64,000 nucleotides of DNA from Meandrina meandrites. Lineage: Eukaryota; Cnidaria; Anthozoa; Scleractinia; Meandrinidae. The notes below the pieces were generated by a model. That model did not search any database and was not told the DNA's origin. It was given only the letters and a program-made list of their open reading frames with translations. The DNA is taken from positions 186,001-250,000 of the forward strand of contig OY855906.1 of NCBI GenBank assembly GCA_963693305.1, read 5' to 3'. A program made the position numbers and the translations under genes. Below, in pieces: positions 13,501 through 24,604 of this stretch; within the stretch, counting starts at the first letter, position 1; each line of letters begins with the position of its first letter.

Positions 13501-16500
13501 AAAAATCTATGTTTAGTTCTACTCGATGGGAATGACCTTAAAATGCTCATGTCAATTTAATGATGACCTCTATACTATTCCGCAAGGCAATTGTTATTCA
13601 AATATGAAAAATATACTCAGAAAAAGCTGCAAAAGGGCAAACACTGTCTTTTTTTTGGCACAAAATTTGTGAGTCATCATTTCATGCAGGCAGGTGGGTA
13701 TCCTTTATTTTAAAATGATACATAGTAAAGCTAAAAAGCTTGTGTGGTCGTTTGTACGTAAAAAAGCTAACATCTATAAGAATAAGAACATAGGATATCT
13801 ATGATTAGAAATAAAATGGAAGGGTCAAGTATGTACAAATTATTTTCATGTAAAACTGCATGTGGATGGAGATGTCACCTTGAAGTTAAAGTTATTAAAA
13901 ATGTCTAGCTTCCAGCTAAGGTCGCTGTATCAAGTCCCATTTGCCAGGTCGCTATGTTTGTTTATCATAGTATTCTTTTTTCTTAAATCTAGTCTCTTTC
14001 ATTTATACTTTGTATTAGTGCTTTGTATTCAAAACGGTGATTTCTTGTTGCTTTGTCAACCCTCCTGCAGTTGGGATTTTTAACAAGTTTCTGTTCTATT
14101 TACAATATTTGTTAGATAAATTGTTTTAATAGCCATTCAGACTCAGATTCATTCAGACACTTGTAAGATTGACACAGTTGTTGATAAAGCATTTCATTTT
14201 GATGTTTGTTTGTAATGCAGCTTTCATTTCTTGTCCACCCTGACAAGAACAGAGAGGATTCTGAAAGAGCTCAGAAAGCATTTGAAGGTAAGAACAGAAA
14301 AGGCTGGATTAAGTTGGCATAATTTTTCAACAAACTGAATTTGTTGAGAAGAGATACCCTTTATAACATGACAGTATAACAGTGCAATAGACATTGTTAT
14401 TATCCATCAGTCTCAAATTTGTCTCGTTTATCAACCTGCCAAAAACACCACACTTGAAAGAAATGTTACAGAATTTAAAGGTGTTTGACTCCATGTGTAC
14501 AGGGATCCCAGTTTGTCTGACTCCATGTGTACAGGGTTCCCACAGTCTGACTCGATATGTATAGGGCTCCCACACAGTCTGACTCCATGTGTACAGGGAT
14601 CCCACAGTCTGACTCGATATGTATAGGGCTCCCACACAGTCTGACTCCATGTGTACAGGGATCCCACAGTCTGACTCGATATGTATAGGGCTCCCACACA
14701 GTCTGACTCCATGTGTACAGGGATCCCACAGTCTGACTCCGTCTCGATATGTATAGGGCTCCCAAACAGTCTGACTCCATGTGTACAGGGATCCCACACA
14801 GTCTGACCCCATGTATACAGGGTTCCCACATAGTCTGACTCTGTATGTACAGGGTTCCCACACAGTCTGACTCCATGTATACAGGGATCCCACATAGTCT
14901 GACTCTATATGTACAGGGATCCCACACAGTCTGACCCCATGTGTACAGGGATCCCATACAGTCTGACTCCATGTATACAGGGTTCCCACATAGTCTGACT
15001 CTATATGTACAGGGTTCCCACACAGTCTGACTCCATGTATACAGGGATCCCACACAGTCTGACTCCATGTGTACAGGGATCCCACTTAGTCTGATTCCAT
15101 GTATACAGGGATCCCACACAGTCTGACCCCATGTGTACAGGGATCCCATACAGTCTGACTCCATGTGTACAGGGATCCCATACAGTCTGACTCAATGTGT
15201 ACAGGGATCCCACACAGTCTGATTCCATGTGTACAGGGATCCCATACAGTCTGACTCCATGTATAGAGGGATCCCACACAGTCTGACCCCATGTGTACAG
15301 GGATCCCATACAGTCTGACTCCATGTGTACAGGGATCCCATACAGTCTGACTCCATGTGTACAGGGATCCCACACAGTCTGACCCCATGTGTACAGGGAT
15401 CCCATACAGTCTGACTCAATATGTACAGGGTGCCCACACAGTCTGACTCCATGTGTACAGGGATCCCATACAGTCTGACTCAATATGTATAGGGTTCCCA
15501 CACAGTCTGACTCCATGTGTACAGGGATCCCACACAGTCTGACTCAATATGTATAGGGTTCCCACACAGTCTGACTCCATGTGTACAGGGATCCCACACA
15601 GTCTGACTCCATGTGTATAGGGATCCCACACAGTCTGACTCCATGTGTACAGGGATCCCACACAGTCTGACTCTATATGTACAGGGATCGCACATAGTCT
15701 GACTCTATTTGCACAGGGATCCCATACCAGGGTTCGAAATTAACTTTTTTATGTTGGTGCCAACTGGCGACTGGACCAAAATTTTTAGTCGCCAGATGGC
15801 AATTTCTGGTCGCCAAAATTTTTTTGATCTTTCCTCTTGCAGTAAAAGACAAAATACTTGTGCTAGTGTATTTTTGGCCATTTTTAAGCAAAAAATCAAT
15901 TATATTCCTACCAGAAAACAATAATGACAAGAAATCAAAAGAAAGTTGAGTCTTTCGAAGCCTTCTTCATCGAATAAAAACTCTCCAACATTGAAACGGA
16001 AACTACTTCAAAGTCTTACCCACAATTTCAGCTCTTTAATCGAATAAACAGCATGCCCACCAAATTTTACATATGATTGATCTTTTCCTGGTATTTGTTG
16101 ACAGATATCTCTTCATTCAACACAGTTTTTCCATAGAATTTTGCGTGACAACAGTTCGCGAAATGTGGTAGCTTAGTAACCAGGCATTAGGAAAGCAACA
16201 TGGTGACTACGCAATGTTCGACTCATGTTGATCGCAGCTGTTTGGGAGGTACACTAACGGGAAATTTACTTTAGTTTTATTTCACCAGGACAGAAAATGA
16301 GTCAATTGTTGGAGAACGGCTCTGAATTTTAATCCCAATCGATGTCTCCCACGATACATAATTTTAACAAAGCAAATGGCAGTGCAATAACAAGTCACCT
16401 AAAGATGAAGGACTTTATTGAAAGTCTAGTCGCCTGCTGGCGACCAGTTGTAAAATTCTGGTCACCGGCTCTCAATATTTAGTTGCATTGGCGACCAGGA

Positions 16501-19500
16501 AGGCGCAATTTCCGACCCTGCATACAGTCTGACTCCATGCGTACAGGGTTCCCACAGTCTGAATCGATATGTATAGGGCTCCCACACAGTCTGACTCCAT
16601 GTGTACAGGGTTCCCACAGTCTGACTCGATATGTATAGGGCTCCCAAACAGTCTGACTCCATGTGTACAGGGATCCCACACAGTGTGACTCCATGTATAC
16701 AGGGTTCCCACACAGTCTGACCCCATGTGTACAGGGATCCCATACAGTCTGACTCAATATGTATAGGGTTCCCACAAAGTCTGACTCCATCTGGCTCCAA
16801 ATTTTCACTGTTATGTGGGAGCTGCGCATATCAACATCTTTACATCATATATATTTTAAAAGGAAGGTAATCTATATTTTAACCAGAGGATAATCCACTA
16901 TTTATAAACAATTTCATCATGCTGGAAGATTTCAAGTAACGGGGATGATCAAAGGATTTGGGGGGGGTTTGAAATTTTTTATTCCAGGGTTTTCTGGGGT
17001 AGGAAAATTTGGCAAGTATTATTTTGGGTTGCTTGATTTAAGTAGGGAGTTTTGGGGGTATTAAAAACAATCTAAAGATTTGTGGTAGTCCGTTAGTATC
17101 AAGTTCTGCGAATAGAGTTAGTGTTAGAGTTGTCATTTATGTTATTGTTGAAACAGAAGTGTTCTTGGATGTCTCTAGTGTTGTTAAAATGACAACCAGA
17201 TGAGGAAAAGATAAATTCAGATGGCATGACAAACAAACAAACATAAATTCCAATTTCTAATGTTTTTCTTTGTGTTATATCATTTAACCCCTTCTGGAAA
17301 TTTTAAGGATCAGAAATTTGCATGGAATTTTGGGGGGCTAATTTTCGGTGCACAGATTTATGGGGGTTTTGTTGGAAGCCCTATAGCTGCAGCTGTCCTC
17401 AAACGTATATCTAGGTTCATTTGTAATTATCATTCCAGCTGTCAGCAATGCCCACACGTTGCTTCTAGATGAGGACAAAGTTAAAAAGGTCAAAGAAATC
17501 CTTGAAGAAGCACGGGCAATGGTCAAGGCAAATGTAAGTTCTCTCTTGGTTAACTGTTTAGTCTGTCTAGATTGAGTAGCATAAAATTGATTTGTTTTTT
17601 TTTTTAATTGTCTAGCTTAGCACATTTTCCTGTTGTTTCAGTTTCCATGGTATTCAATGGGGTGAATACTCCACTGCTCATTTTCAGGTCACATTTTCAA
17701 TTCAATGAAGTGCATACATGCACATGCACCTTCACTTGTGCGTTTTTGATACAAAACATATCTGTTTGTTTAATGCCACACCATACAGCTCAAAGAAAAG
17801 AAAAAACAGGCAAAGAAGGAGGGAAAAGAGAAAATTGAAGAGGAAGAAGACTCAGATAAGGTAAAGCATAATCAGAAATGCTCTATGCACTCTGATCATA
17901 TTCAACTGTTTTCAACTTTTCTGAGTCATACATGATTGTAAGAAATACAGAGGATGAAAAGCAATTTTGAGAGATCTTTTAAAACTGGGTTAAGAAAATC
18001 TTGGAAAAACCATTAACCCTTATCATTGCCCCATTTAACAGGGCTAGAATTAGCTGGAGAAGTACATGTATAAAAAATGTATAAGCCTGCCCTCATTTGT
18101 TCAAAGGGCAGGTAACCATTTACAAAACCAACAAATCTATCACTGGAAAGTGACTTAGCAAGTGGAAAGCTTAAGAACATTCAGGTTTCAAGGATTCCAA
18201 ATAATAATCCCAGTGTTAATGCTCTACCACTGAGCTATAAAGCTTCTCAGAGACAGATCAATAGAACTCACAACCTCTTTCCCTTTAAATTAAGTTGTAA
18301 TTTATCGTGCATACTTCAAATGTGTGAAAGGTGCTGTGGCCAAATGGTTAGTGTGCTGGACTCCGTATTGGTTGGTCTGGGTTTGAGCGATGGCTGGGGC
18401 AGTGCGTTGTGTTCTTGGGCAAGATACTTTACTTTCATAGTGCCTCTCTCCACCCAGGTTTACATATGGGTACCATGAATTTGTTGCTGGGGGTAACCCC
18501 GTGATGGACTAGCATTCCATCCAGGGGGGGGGGGGGGGGGGGGGGAGTAGAAATACTTCTAGTTGCTTCCTGCTATGGAAACCGGGACATTAGCTCCGCC
18601 CTGATGGGCCACTAGGTTCGTATGGAGACTTTACCTATTTCCTTCAAATGTGCACTTCTGGTTTTTCTTTCCTCTAGCAAATTAATTACTGAAATTATCA
18701 TATGCATTTATCTTGCAATGTTTTGTTTAGGCAATACCATCTGTAAATTGGAATGCTAATAAACTTGAATGTATTGTTGTTGTTGTTGTGTTATTGCAGC
18801 TGTTCTTTGTAGACCTATCACCCCAGATGATGATACTGATGCTGGTGCTGATGTTTTTTTTTCTCGTCTTGTCCTAATGTAGAAATATGTGACTCCAATC
18901 TGAATCACAAAATACAGTGTACCCCGAAAATCACAACCAACACAATGTTAATGCACGTTTTTACCAAAGATTCAACAACTATTTCATAGTTTCTTGTTCT
19001 TTTGTTGCTGTAGTTGGCAAAATTAGTCCATTCCACAACTGTTAAACTTTTCGCTGATTATGAAATCAAGAGAAGAGCACAAGAAGAAAAAGATGCAGAA
19101 ACAAGGTAAACAACAGCGGGCTTCCGTAAATATCGCCTGGAGGAGTGCAATTTGAAAAAAATCGAAAATTTTCATACTTGGCCAGAATGTAGGTCTAGTG
19201 GAACTATTTATAAAAAAATACTTTAAGTTCAATCAGATTTTTCGTTTACGCGAACGGCGACGTAGCCTGCTTGCAGAGTTCTCCTACTTCCTTTGCTGCA
19301 CGCGAAATGCAAGTGGTACCGAGCTCAAAACTCGCCATTTCGAGTCACGGTATTCCCATCAATAAAATTTTAAAATTGACAGTCAAAAATCGCGCTTTGG
19401 TTGATTATCTAGTGTTATGAAAATTGTTGTTTAAGTAACTTAACTTGGGTTATATTTTCAGAACACTAGGTGATGAACCAAAGTGCGATTTTTAACTTTC

Positions 19501-21129
19501 AATTTTGACATTTATTGATGGGAATACCGTGACTCGAAATAGCGATTTTTGAGCTCGGTACCACTTGCATTTCGCGCTGTCAAATTTGGTTGTTTGAGTA
19601 GCCCAAAATTTTATTGCATATATTGGAAGACGAAATGTTTCTCTTTCGTTGGGATATATTTTTATAGCACCGGCTCATGTACCAAGTTGAGTTTTTTCGC
19701 TCTCAATTTTGCCATTTTTTACCGTGCTAAAATCGGCAAAATAAGCCGAAATATTAAAAATCTTGAAAATATTATGTTTTGAGTCAAATTGTTAATTTTT
19801 AAGTCATGTGCTGTACGAACGAACCCCTTGTGAGAGCTTTCAAACCGTCACGTTCGCGTAAACGAAAAATCTGATTGAACTTAAAGTATTTTTTTTTATA
19901 AATAGTTCCACTAGATCTATTCTGGCCAAGTTTGAGAATTTTCGATTTTTTTCAAATTGCACTCCTCCAGCGATATTTACGGAAAGCCATTTGCATATTT
20001 TTCGACAATGATTTGCCAAATTCAAGATAGTTTCCCACACTAAAGAGCCATTAAAGACCAAACAAATGTAAGCCCGATTTCTAAGAGCATACTTCGTTTG
20101 GCGTCTTTGCCTCAGTTGTCAAGAATTGTTAGACTAAAAGGTCAAGCTTTCTAGAGCAAACAGTAGGCACAGTTGCGCACACAGGAAATGAGAACGGATA
20201 GCATAGAATTTCTTGGACAAAGTAAGTACAAAGTATAGTTGCGTTTTGATGACACAAATGTTATAATTGTTATGTAACTTTTCCTGCATTAATAGGGGTT
20301 ATGCTTCGGGAAAACTCGCATGCAAGTGTTGACTATCGGCAAAGTCGACAGTGACAACCAATCAAATTCAATTTTTACTGTTTTTACGAAATGTAGCTTT
20401 GTCTTAGCACTGTTCTATTTTCAAATAATGGAGGTGTTTCGTTCCAATGTATTTTATCTTGTCTACAGAAAACGGCAACGTGAACAAGAGATAGCTGCAG
20501 AAGAAGCTGCAAAAAAGAAGAAAGAATGGGAAAAGGAATGGGAGGTGAGTGTACAAGTACTTCACAGGCTTCCCTTCCGTTTACAAATACTCCACGAGCT
20601 TTCCAATCTTATAGTCCTTTGACAAGTACCCCAGATACATTCCAATTTGATTGCCCTTTAAAAGTATCCTACAGGCTTTCAAATCTTGAATTTTCTGGTG
20701 ATAAAATCAAAACCAACCATTAAAACTCAAACACAAACTAAGAGACCTCTGATAGTAAGCTCCAGAGCCCGAAAATTAGCTCTGTCCTGCATCATACAGA
20801 TAAACTGGAATATGACATGGACACTATTATGAAGTTCGAATAAAGTTGCCATTTTTCGTAAATTTGAAAAATGCTTCCCGAAGACAAAGAAAAAGATCTA
20901 ACGAAAAACTATCGCTTTCAGATGTCTCTTACGTAGACGTTTTACTATTTTATATTAGACTGCAAGCAGTCTCTTTTCCTAGCGTGCTACGGGATAATAA
21001 AATCGCTCGCGATCGAAGCGCAAACGGGAAGCTTTTCTTGTCGCTTGTAGGATTTTCGCGAACAAAAAGCGACTGCTCGCAGTCTAATTTTATATTGAAA
21101 CACCGTACAATTCCGAAAATAACGCCCCA

Positions 21130-21178
<49 letters not shown>

Positions 21179-21564
21179 CCCCTAAATCTCAGACGCAAAA
21201 CCCTTCCGAATATAAGCCATTATAGGTCTCCTATTGTGCAGCAGTTTTGTCAGTTTACATTGTTAGATGTCTGTTCCGAGTTCTAGCATGTGGCATTCTT
21301 GTATTCACCAAACAAACAGTATCTCAATTCAAAGTTTTTTGAAATGCATATCTATAAGCCCTCCCCGAAAATACGCCCTTCCGGAATTTCACGGAACAGT
21401 TATCCCAAGCGTTTGACATTATTCGCTATCCTTTCTCTTTAAAGGAGAGTCGAACAAACCGGGTAGATAGCTGGAGAACGTTTCAAGCTGGAGGGAAAAA
21501 GAAAAAAGAAAAGAAAGGTCGCACTGCGTTCAAACCACCCGCTCTAAGGCCAGAGAAACGCTAA
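7554..21564 (+). CDS. DNAJC8: DNAJC8, J-domain protein associated with the spliceosome (complete, nine exons)
   Basis: Exons are 7554-7628, 10157-10258, 12383-12439, 14221-14287, 17439-17533, 17789-17860, 19014-19105, 20469-20544 and 21445-21564. All have GT-AG introns and agree in phase, giving 251 residues (human about 253). Exon 2 encodes KEIEKRDSVLTGPQQIDRLT and the conserved TRPGSTYFNLNPYE. Exons 3-5 form the J domain, with the HPD motif in LVHPDKN of exon 4. Exons 5-8 are a long charged helix (KKKQAKKEGKEKIEEEEDS, KRQREQEIAAEEAAKKKKEW). The last exon ends with VDSWRTFQAG, a lysine run and a TAA stop. Family role: HSP70 co-chaperone linked to the spliceosome and to SR-protein kinase. An ATTAAA at 21774-21779 is a possible poly(A) signal. 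The gene is spread over 14 kb because its introns are full of transposons and a minisatellite; the coding parts look intact. Confidence 0.96.
8604..9022. mobile_element. MITE with AGGCCCAGTTCAGACG terminal inverted repeats
   Basis: The left end AGGCCCAGTTCAGACG is mirrored at the right end by CGCCTGAACTGGGCCT, and the similarity continues inward (CTTCTGCCATGCCGAAC against GTTTGACACGGCAGAAG). It is 419 bp, non-coding, and lies in DNAJC8 intron 1. Internal GTTTGGCAA/TTTGACAAG-like repeats are visible. Confidence 0.75.
9584..9764. repeat. 17-bp minisatellite
   Basis: About nine tandem copies of a 17-base unit (CTGGCTTGYAAGTCTYA, with point changes) followed by a decaying tail. It lies in DNAJC8 intron 1. 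The open frames through it are repeat artefacts. Confidence 0.85.
10451..10490 (-). ncRNA. Hammerhead ribozyme motif, left copy
   Basis: Read on the minus strand: stem I TCCC, core CTGATGA, stem II GGCTGA/TCAGCC, core GAAA, then CGTT with GTT as the cleavage triplet, and GGGA closing stem I. Stem III is only AC/GU, which is self-complementary. This agrees with the minimal hammerheads reported in terminal repeats of Penelope-like elements. Activity is inferred. Confidence 0.75.
11381..11420 (+). ncRNA. Hammerhead ribozyme motif, right copy
   Basis: The same 40-base motif as at 10451-10490, in inverted orientation on the plus strand inside the right terminal repeat. All core residues (CTGATGA, GAAA, GTT) and both paired stems are identical to the left copy. 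Confidence 0.75.
12806..13471. mobile_element. TTAA-flanked MITE with GGACGTTCGCGCG ends
   Basis: TTAAGGACGTTCGCGCGAA at the left is mirrored by GCGCGAACGTCCTTAA at the right, with TTAA at both outer edges as the probable 4-bp target duplication. The centre is an imperfect foldback: GGGGGTCACCGAC and GGGGTCACCGACC occur in the two halves, each near an ATCGATAGATTTTT-like segment. It is non-coding and lies in DNAJC8 intron 3. TTAA targets fit piggyBac or Kolobok-type elements. Confidence 0.8.
14482..15727. repeat. 32-bp minisatellite, main block (DNAJC8 intron 4)
   Basis: Roughly 39 tandem copies of a 32-base unit (core ACAGGGATCCCA, then CACAGTCTGACTCCATGTGT) with point variants such as GGTTCCC, CTCGATATG and CATACAG. 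The unit has no stop in any minus-strand frame, and 32 is not a multiple of 3. Three units therefore give a 32-residue period and long overlapping open frames arise in all three minus frames. These frames have no start context or domain and lie antisense in an intron, so I do not call them genes. Confidence 0.97.
15728..16520. mobile_element. GTCGCC-cluster DNA transposon (non-autonomous) inserted in the minisatellite
   Basis: It begins CAGGGTTCGAAATTAAC and ends CAATTTCCGACCCTG, with a perfect 5-bp target duplication CATAC (15723-15727 and 16521-16525). Neighbouring minisatellite units read CCCATACAGTCTG without interruption and so show the empty site directly. Both subterminal regions carry GTCGCC/GGCGAC motifs. 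The 793-bp interior has no transposase. The CAGGG start resembles hAT elements, which usually make 8-bp duplications; some have shorter ones. Confidence 0.88.
16521..16797. repeat. 32-bp minisatellite, distal block
   Basis: Continuation of the 14482-15727 array beyond the transposon, about eight more units, ending in a broken unit with CCATCTGGCTCC. The repeat variants match those on the left, so one array was split by the insertion. Confidence 0.95.
18330..18622 (+). mobile_element. tRNA-derived SINE
   Basis: The head resembles a tRNA, with an A-box-like TGGCCAAATGGTTAG and a degenerate B box (GGTTTGAGCGA). The body contains TTCTTGGGCAAGATACTTTA, TGCCTCTCTCCACCCAGG and GTGATGGACTAGCATTCCAT, a central region of the kind shared by many invertebrate SINEs. 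A 22-base G run interrupts it near 18524-18545. It lies in DNAJC8 intron 6. Confidence 0.7.
19119..19988. mobile_element. Foldback element with nested inverted repeats (DNAJC8 intron 7)
   Basis: The outer arms, about 140 bases each, pair 19119-19260 with 19846-19988 (GGCTTCCGTAAATATCGC against its complement; TTTTTCGTTTACGCGAACG against CGTTCGCGTAAACGAAAAA). The inner arms pair about 19305-19435 with 19445-19578 (GTGGTACCGAGCTC, TATTCCCATCAATAAA). It has no coding capacity. An RNA from this intron could form a long hairpin. Confidence 0.8.
20955..21087. mobile_element. 133-bp MITE with TTAGACTGC ends
   Basis: TTAGACTGCAAGCAGTC at the left and GACTGCTCGCAGTCTAA at the right are inverted, and a 7-bp direct repeat TTTTATA flanks the element (20948-20954 and 21088-21094). 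Each end is itself a small palindrome. It lies in DNAJC8 intron 8. Confidence 0.8.
21129..21176. repeat. (AAT)n microsatellite
   Basis: Clean AAT repeat in DNAJC8 intron 8. The isoleucine-run open frames on both strands come from it. Confidence 0.95.
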
Positions 21565-22054
21565 ACAAGTGGGCGTGACACAAGCCGTCAATCATTTCAA
21601 ACTTCTGAAAAGAATTGTGGGACGTCTCATCACCAGATCACAGTCTGCTTTTGTAATGTGTTTTACAATGTTTGTGCGCGTGTGGACAAAGCAAAGTGCG
21701 AGACGTGACTCCAGTCAAAATTGTAAATATTACCGTTATTTTATAACCGCGAAATCTCAAGTATCCAAAGCTTATTAAAACCTGAACTGCACGTGATTCG
21801 TGGCTTTTCTTTCTTTACATGGTCTTTTTCTCGTTACGTTGATAATAACTCCCAGTTTCTCGAGGCCAGGTTCAAGGGCCGCTCCATCTATGCACCAAAC
21901 CTAACTCATGCCAGGGATGGACCATTACATTTTGTAGAGGGGAGGGGAGGGAGGAGGGAGGTCGATGGAAATCTAGATAAAACTGTGTAGCGCAATAACT
22001 GTAATGCATTCAGTAGTTTGAGTAAATATGTGCGCTATTGAATGTTAGAAAAAA

Positions 22055-22090
22055 CCAGACGTTTCGAGGGTACTCCCTCTTCCTCAGTCG
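22055..22090 (-). ncRNA. Degenerate hammerhead-like motif (Penelope-like terminal repeat fragment)
   Basis: The minus strand reads CTGAGGA (allowed CTGANGA core), stem II GAGGG/CCCTC, GAAA and CGTC. The layout matches the hammerheads at 10451 and 11381, but stem I does not pair well. It is probably the remnant of a different Penelope-like family and its activity is doubtful. Confidence 0.5.
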
Positions 22091-22845
22091 AAAATGCCTT
22101 GTTTGAAAGCAACTAGGAGGAGGGAGGTGGTAAATTACCCCAAAACAATCCAGTAGTATCTATTTTACATAGTCAATCTTATGTCTTTATTGTGGGCCCA
22201 AGAGAGGCCCGTTACACTTATTGACAGTGACCAGAGGATTGCGTATCATTCGTGCGCGCCACGTTTATTACAGGGGCGTTCAAAACCGGAAGTTGAAAGT
22301 TTTTTTCTTCCATCAAGAACGAAGAGAATCCGAAGAATGTGCTAATCACAACAGTTTGTCACATGGGATCGAGGCTTCTGTTACATTGAAGATTGCATAA
22401 CGTTTTGCAGACGTTATTCCACAGGGAGCCCAAACAAATGGAGCGACTGTTGATGTTTCAAAACTATAAAGAATTGTTTTAGAGCCGGGATTGGAAAACC
22501 GAAACGTATAGCGAGTACTATTCACATTTGATGTTAAAGTTACCTCGTTGTGCTTTGTCGTCCATGTAGCTTAAAACGGCGAACTGTTACGTTCGCTTCT
22601 TGGAACAGATAATGTCCTGGGCCAATTATCATTTTCGCGCCAAATGGGGGCTGTTGTTTATTTATTATATAAACTGCAGTGCTTTAGCGAGTGGTAGCAA
22701 ATCGAGAAAAATGGTATCCCACATGTGTGGATAAAAATGATATCCACACATGTGTGATATCATTTTTGACCAATCAGCTTGCAGAGTTTGCCATGTTCCA
22801 ATGCTGAATGAGCCAAAGTAAATCGATATTAAGTCGAAAAATCTT

Positions 22846-22984
22846 CGGATCTTCCTCGGCAATCTTCGGAAAACTTCGGAAATTCTCGGAAAATGTTCGG
22901 AAACATTCGTACAACCTTCGGACAACATTTTGAAAATTTTCGGAAATCTTCGGAAATGGTCGGAAATCTTCGGAAAATCGTCAA
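22846..22984. repeat. Degenerate short tandem repeat (CTTCGGAAA-type)
   Basis: About a dozen imperfect copies of a 10-12 base unit, (A)TCTTCGGAAA, with variants TTCTCGGAAAATG and GGTCGGAAATC. No coding signal. Confidence 0.75.
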
Positions 22985-23038
22985 TCGTCGTAATTAGTAG
23001 GTTTATGTAATAAAAAGAATAATACATGGTTTCTTGGA

Positions 23039-23152
23039 GATATGAAATTTATCTTCTCGTGTTCAAATCCGATATCTCGCTCGTTCGCTGCGCTCACTCG
23101 TGAGCTATCGATTTGAACACTCGAAGATAAATTTCATATCTCCGCGAAACCA
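23039..23152. mobile_element. Hairpin MITE (GATATGAAATTTATCTTC arms)
   Basis: AGATATGAAATTTATCTTCTCGTGTTCAAAT-type left arm, mirrored by ATTTGAACACTCGAAGATAAATTTCATATCT, around a CG-rich centre (CGCTCGTTCGCTGCGCTCACTCG). A second short palindrome, GGGGAATATC/GATATTCCCC, follows at about 23239-23280. Confidence 0.7.
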
Positions 23153-23521
23153 TGTATTATATATCCTCTATTTATAATCCATCAAATATTTTTCGCGCGC
23201 GCGATTGGTCTAAACACGTCACGTGATGCAGCCAAAACTGGGGAATATCAGATGATATTCCCCAAGTGATATTCCCCAGTTTTAGAACTTTGCGATTTAC
23301 GTTCGCGCGTTTAGTTTTTATCCCGAGCAAATAATTAAAATGAATACAACTAAACACTTTGAACAGAGTAATAACATTTTGAGCGCTTACAGAATTTCTT
23401 TGGCGTTTAAAAGCTTTGAGAAAAGGTCTCCCAAAATGCGACCTTGTAAAAAAATATTTGAAGGATAATAAACTCAATAGCATCCATTTGGCTTCAAAAA
23501 TATGCACAGATATTTGTCCTT

Positions 23522-23606
23522 GGACATTATCTGTTCCTCAAAGCTCACAGTTTTCCTCGAGCTTCGCTCTCGGAAAACTGTTCGCTTCTTGGAACAGATA
23601 ATGTCC
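23522..23606. mobile_element. Short hairpin element (GGACATTATCTGTTCC arms)
   Basis: GGACATTATCTGTTCC at the left is mirrored by GGAACAGATAATGTCC at the right, with inner arms CAGTTTTCC/GGAAAACTG. A related piece (GTTCGCTTCTTGGAACAGATAATGTCC) occurs at about 22591-22618. Its right edge is the insertion point of the element at 23610. Confidence 0.65.
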
Positions 23607-23609
23607 GCA

Positions 23610-24604
23610 CAGGGCCCGCGCAGAGGGAGGGGCTGGGGGGGCTTTAGCCCCCCCACTTTTTTACTGTAAAAGGAAAAAATAATAAGAAATTAAGTAAATA
23701 GGCAAGTAAAGAAAGAAATAAAGGGAAAAATATTATTATTATTGAACGAACAATTACTAAAAGTATTTCATTTGAACGCCTTTCCAGAAGCTGGTGATAA
23801 ATTTTGTTTTGAGTTCCATATTGGTTAATCACGTATCGAGTGCATCTGGTGAATGATCATTCAGTTTTCTCTGCCCGAAGAATAAACATTTTGCCCAACA
23901 ATGACGCAAGAGAGATTTAGTAACTTGACAATGATAAACAGTCGTGAAGAATGGTTTTTGACATCACTAACGAATTTGCAAATTGTAGCCATAACAGAAA
24001 GAGAAATACCGTTTACAACGTTAAGCTGAAGTATAGCAAAAATCGTCAGATTCCTGGTTGGTAAAGGCTAATGGCAGTAGTACTGATTTGGAGTAAATTA
24101 TATTGCTTCAATATTTGATAGTAAATCTATAGGTCTGGTTCTAAATGTTTAGTATGCTTATACTGTAAAAGCATCACAATAATATAGCAAGGCCGATAAG
24201 TACTATGTAAAAAAGTAACTTTGCAACACGATCAGAACGATAAAGTAGGGTTACAATCGCGGACAGCCATTCCGTCCTTTTTGGGACTCATCTGCGAGGT
24301 GTAGCAAACCTAAATAATGCCAGCTCGAAGGCCAGCGCAAATAAATTGCAATAATCTCTTTTAGATCCTGGTACGTTAGCACCATTGTTGTTTGCGGACA
24401 GTTGCTGTTACAAGTTGTAAAAACATTGCGCTTTAACACACTGTTTGTTCATTTTAAATCCACCTTCCGAAATCTGAGAGTAACTAAAACCCTATTTTCC
24501 AGGGTAGCATGCCTCCGCTCCCCCTCCACCCCCCTCCCCCCCCAAAAAAAAAGTCTGGCTCACGTTTGAGCCCCCCCACTCAAAATCTTGCTGCGCGGGC
24601 CCTG
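23610..24604. mobile_element. DNA transposon with CAGGGCCCGCGCAG ends and 5-bp target duplication
   Basis: The 14-bp ends CAGGGCCCGCGCAG and CTGCGCGGGCCCTG are perfectly inverted and flanked by CCGCA on both sides (23605-23609 and 24605-24609). G- and C-runs lie just inside both ends. The 995-bp interior has no recognisable transposase. Like the GTCGCC group it starts CAGGG and makes a 5-bp duplication, but the ends differ. Confidence 0.85.

Noticed and set aside
14327..15695. Long overlapping minus-strand open frames (up to 252 codons) that look like a repetitive protein gene
   Set aside because: They come from the 32-bp minisatellite, are open in all three frames alike, lack a start or splice context and any domain, and lie antisense in a DNAJC8 intron.
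14482..16797. CRISPR-like array of direct repeats
   Set aside because: The units are contiguous with no unique spacers, the locus is eukaryotic intron, and no cas-like genes are present.
20846..21286. 146-codon ORF with an isoleucine run
   Set aside because: Spans the (AAT)n repeat and a MITE in DNAJC8 intron 8; no similarity seen.
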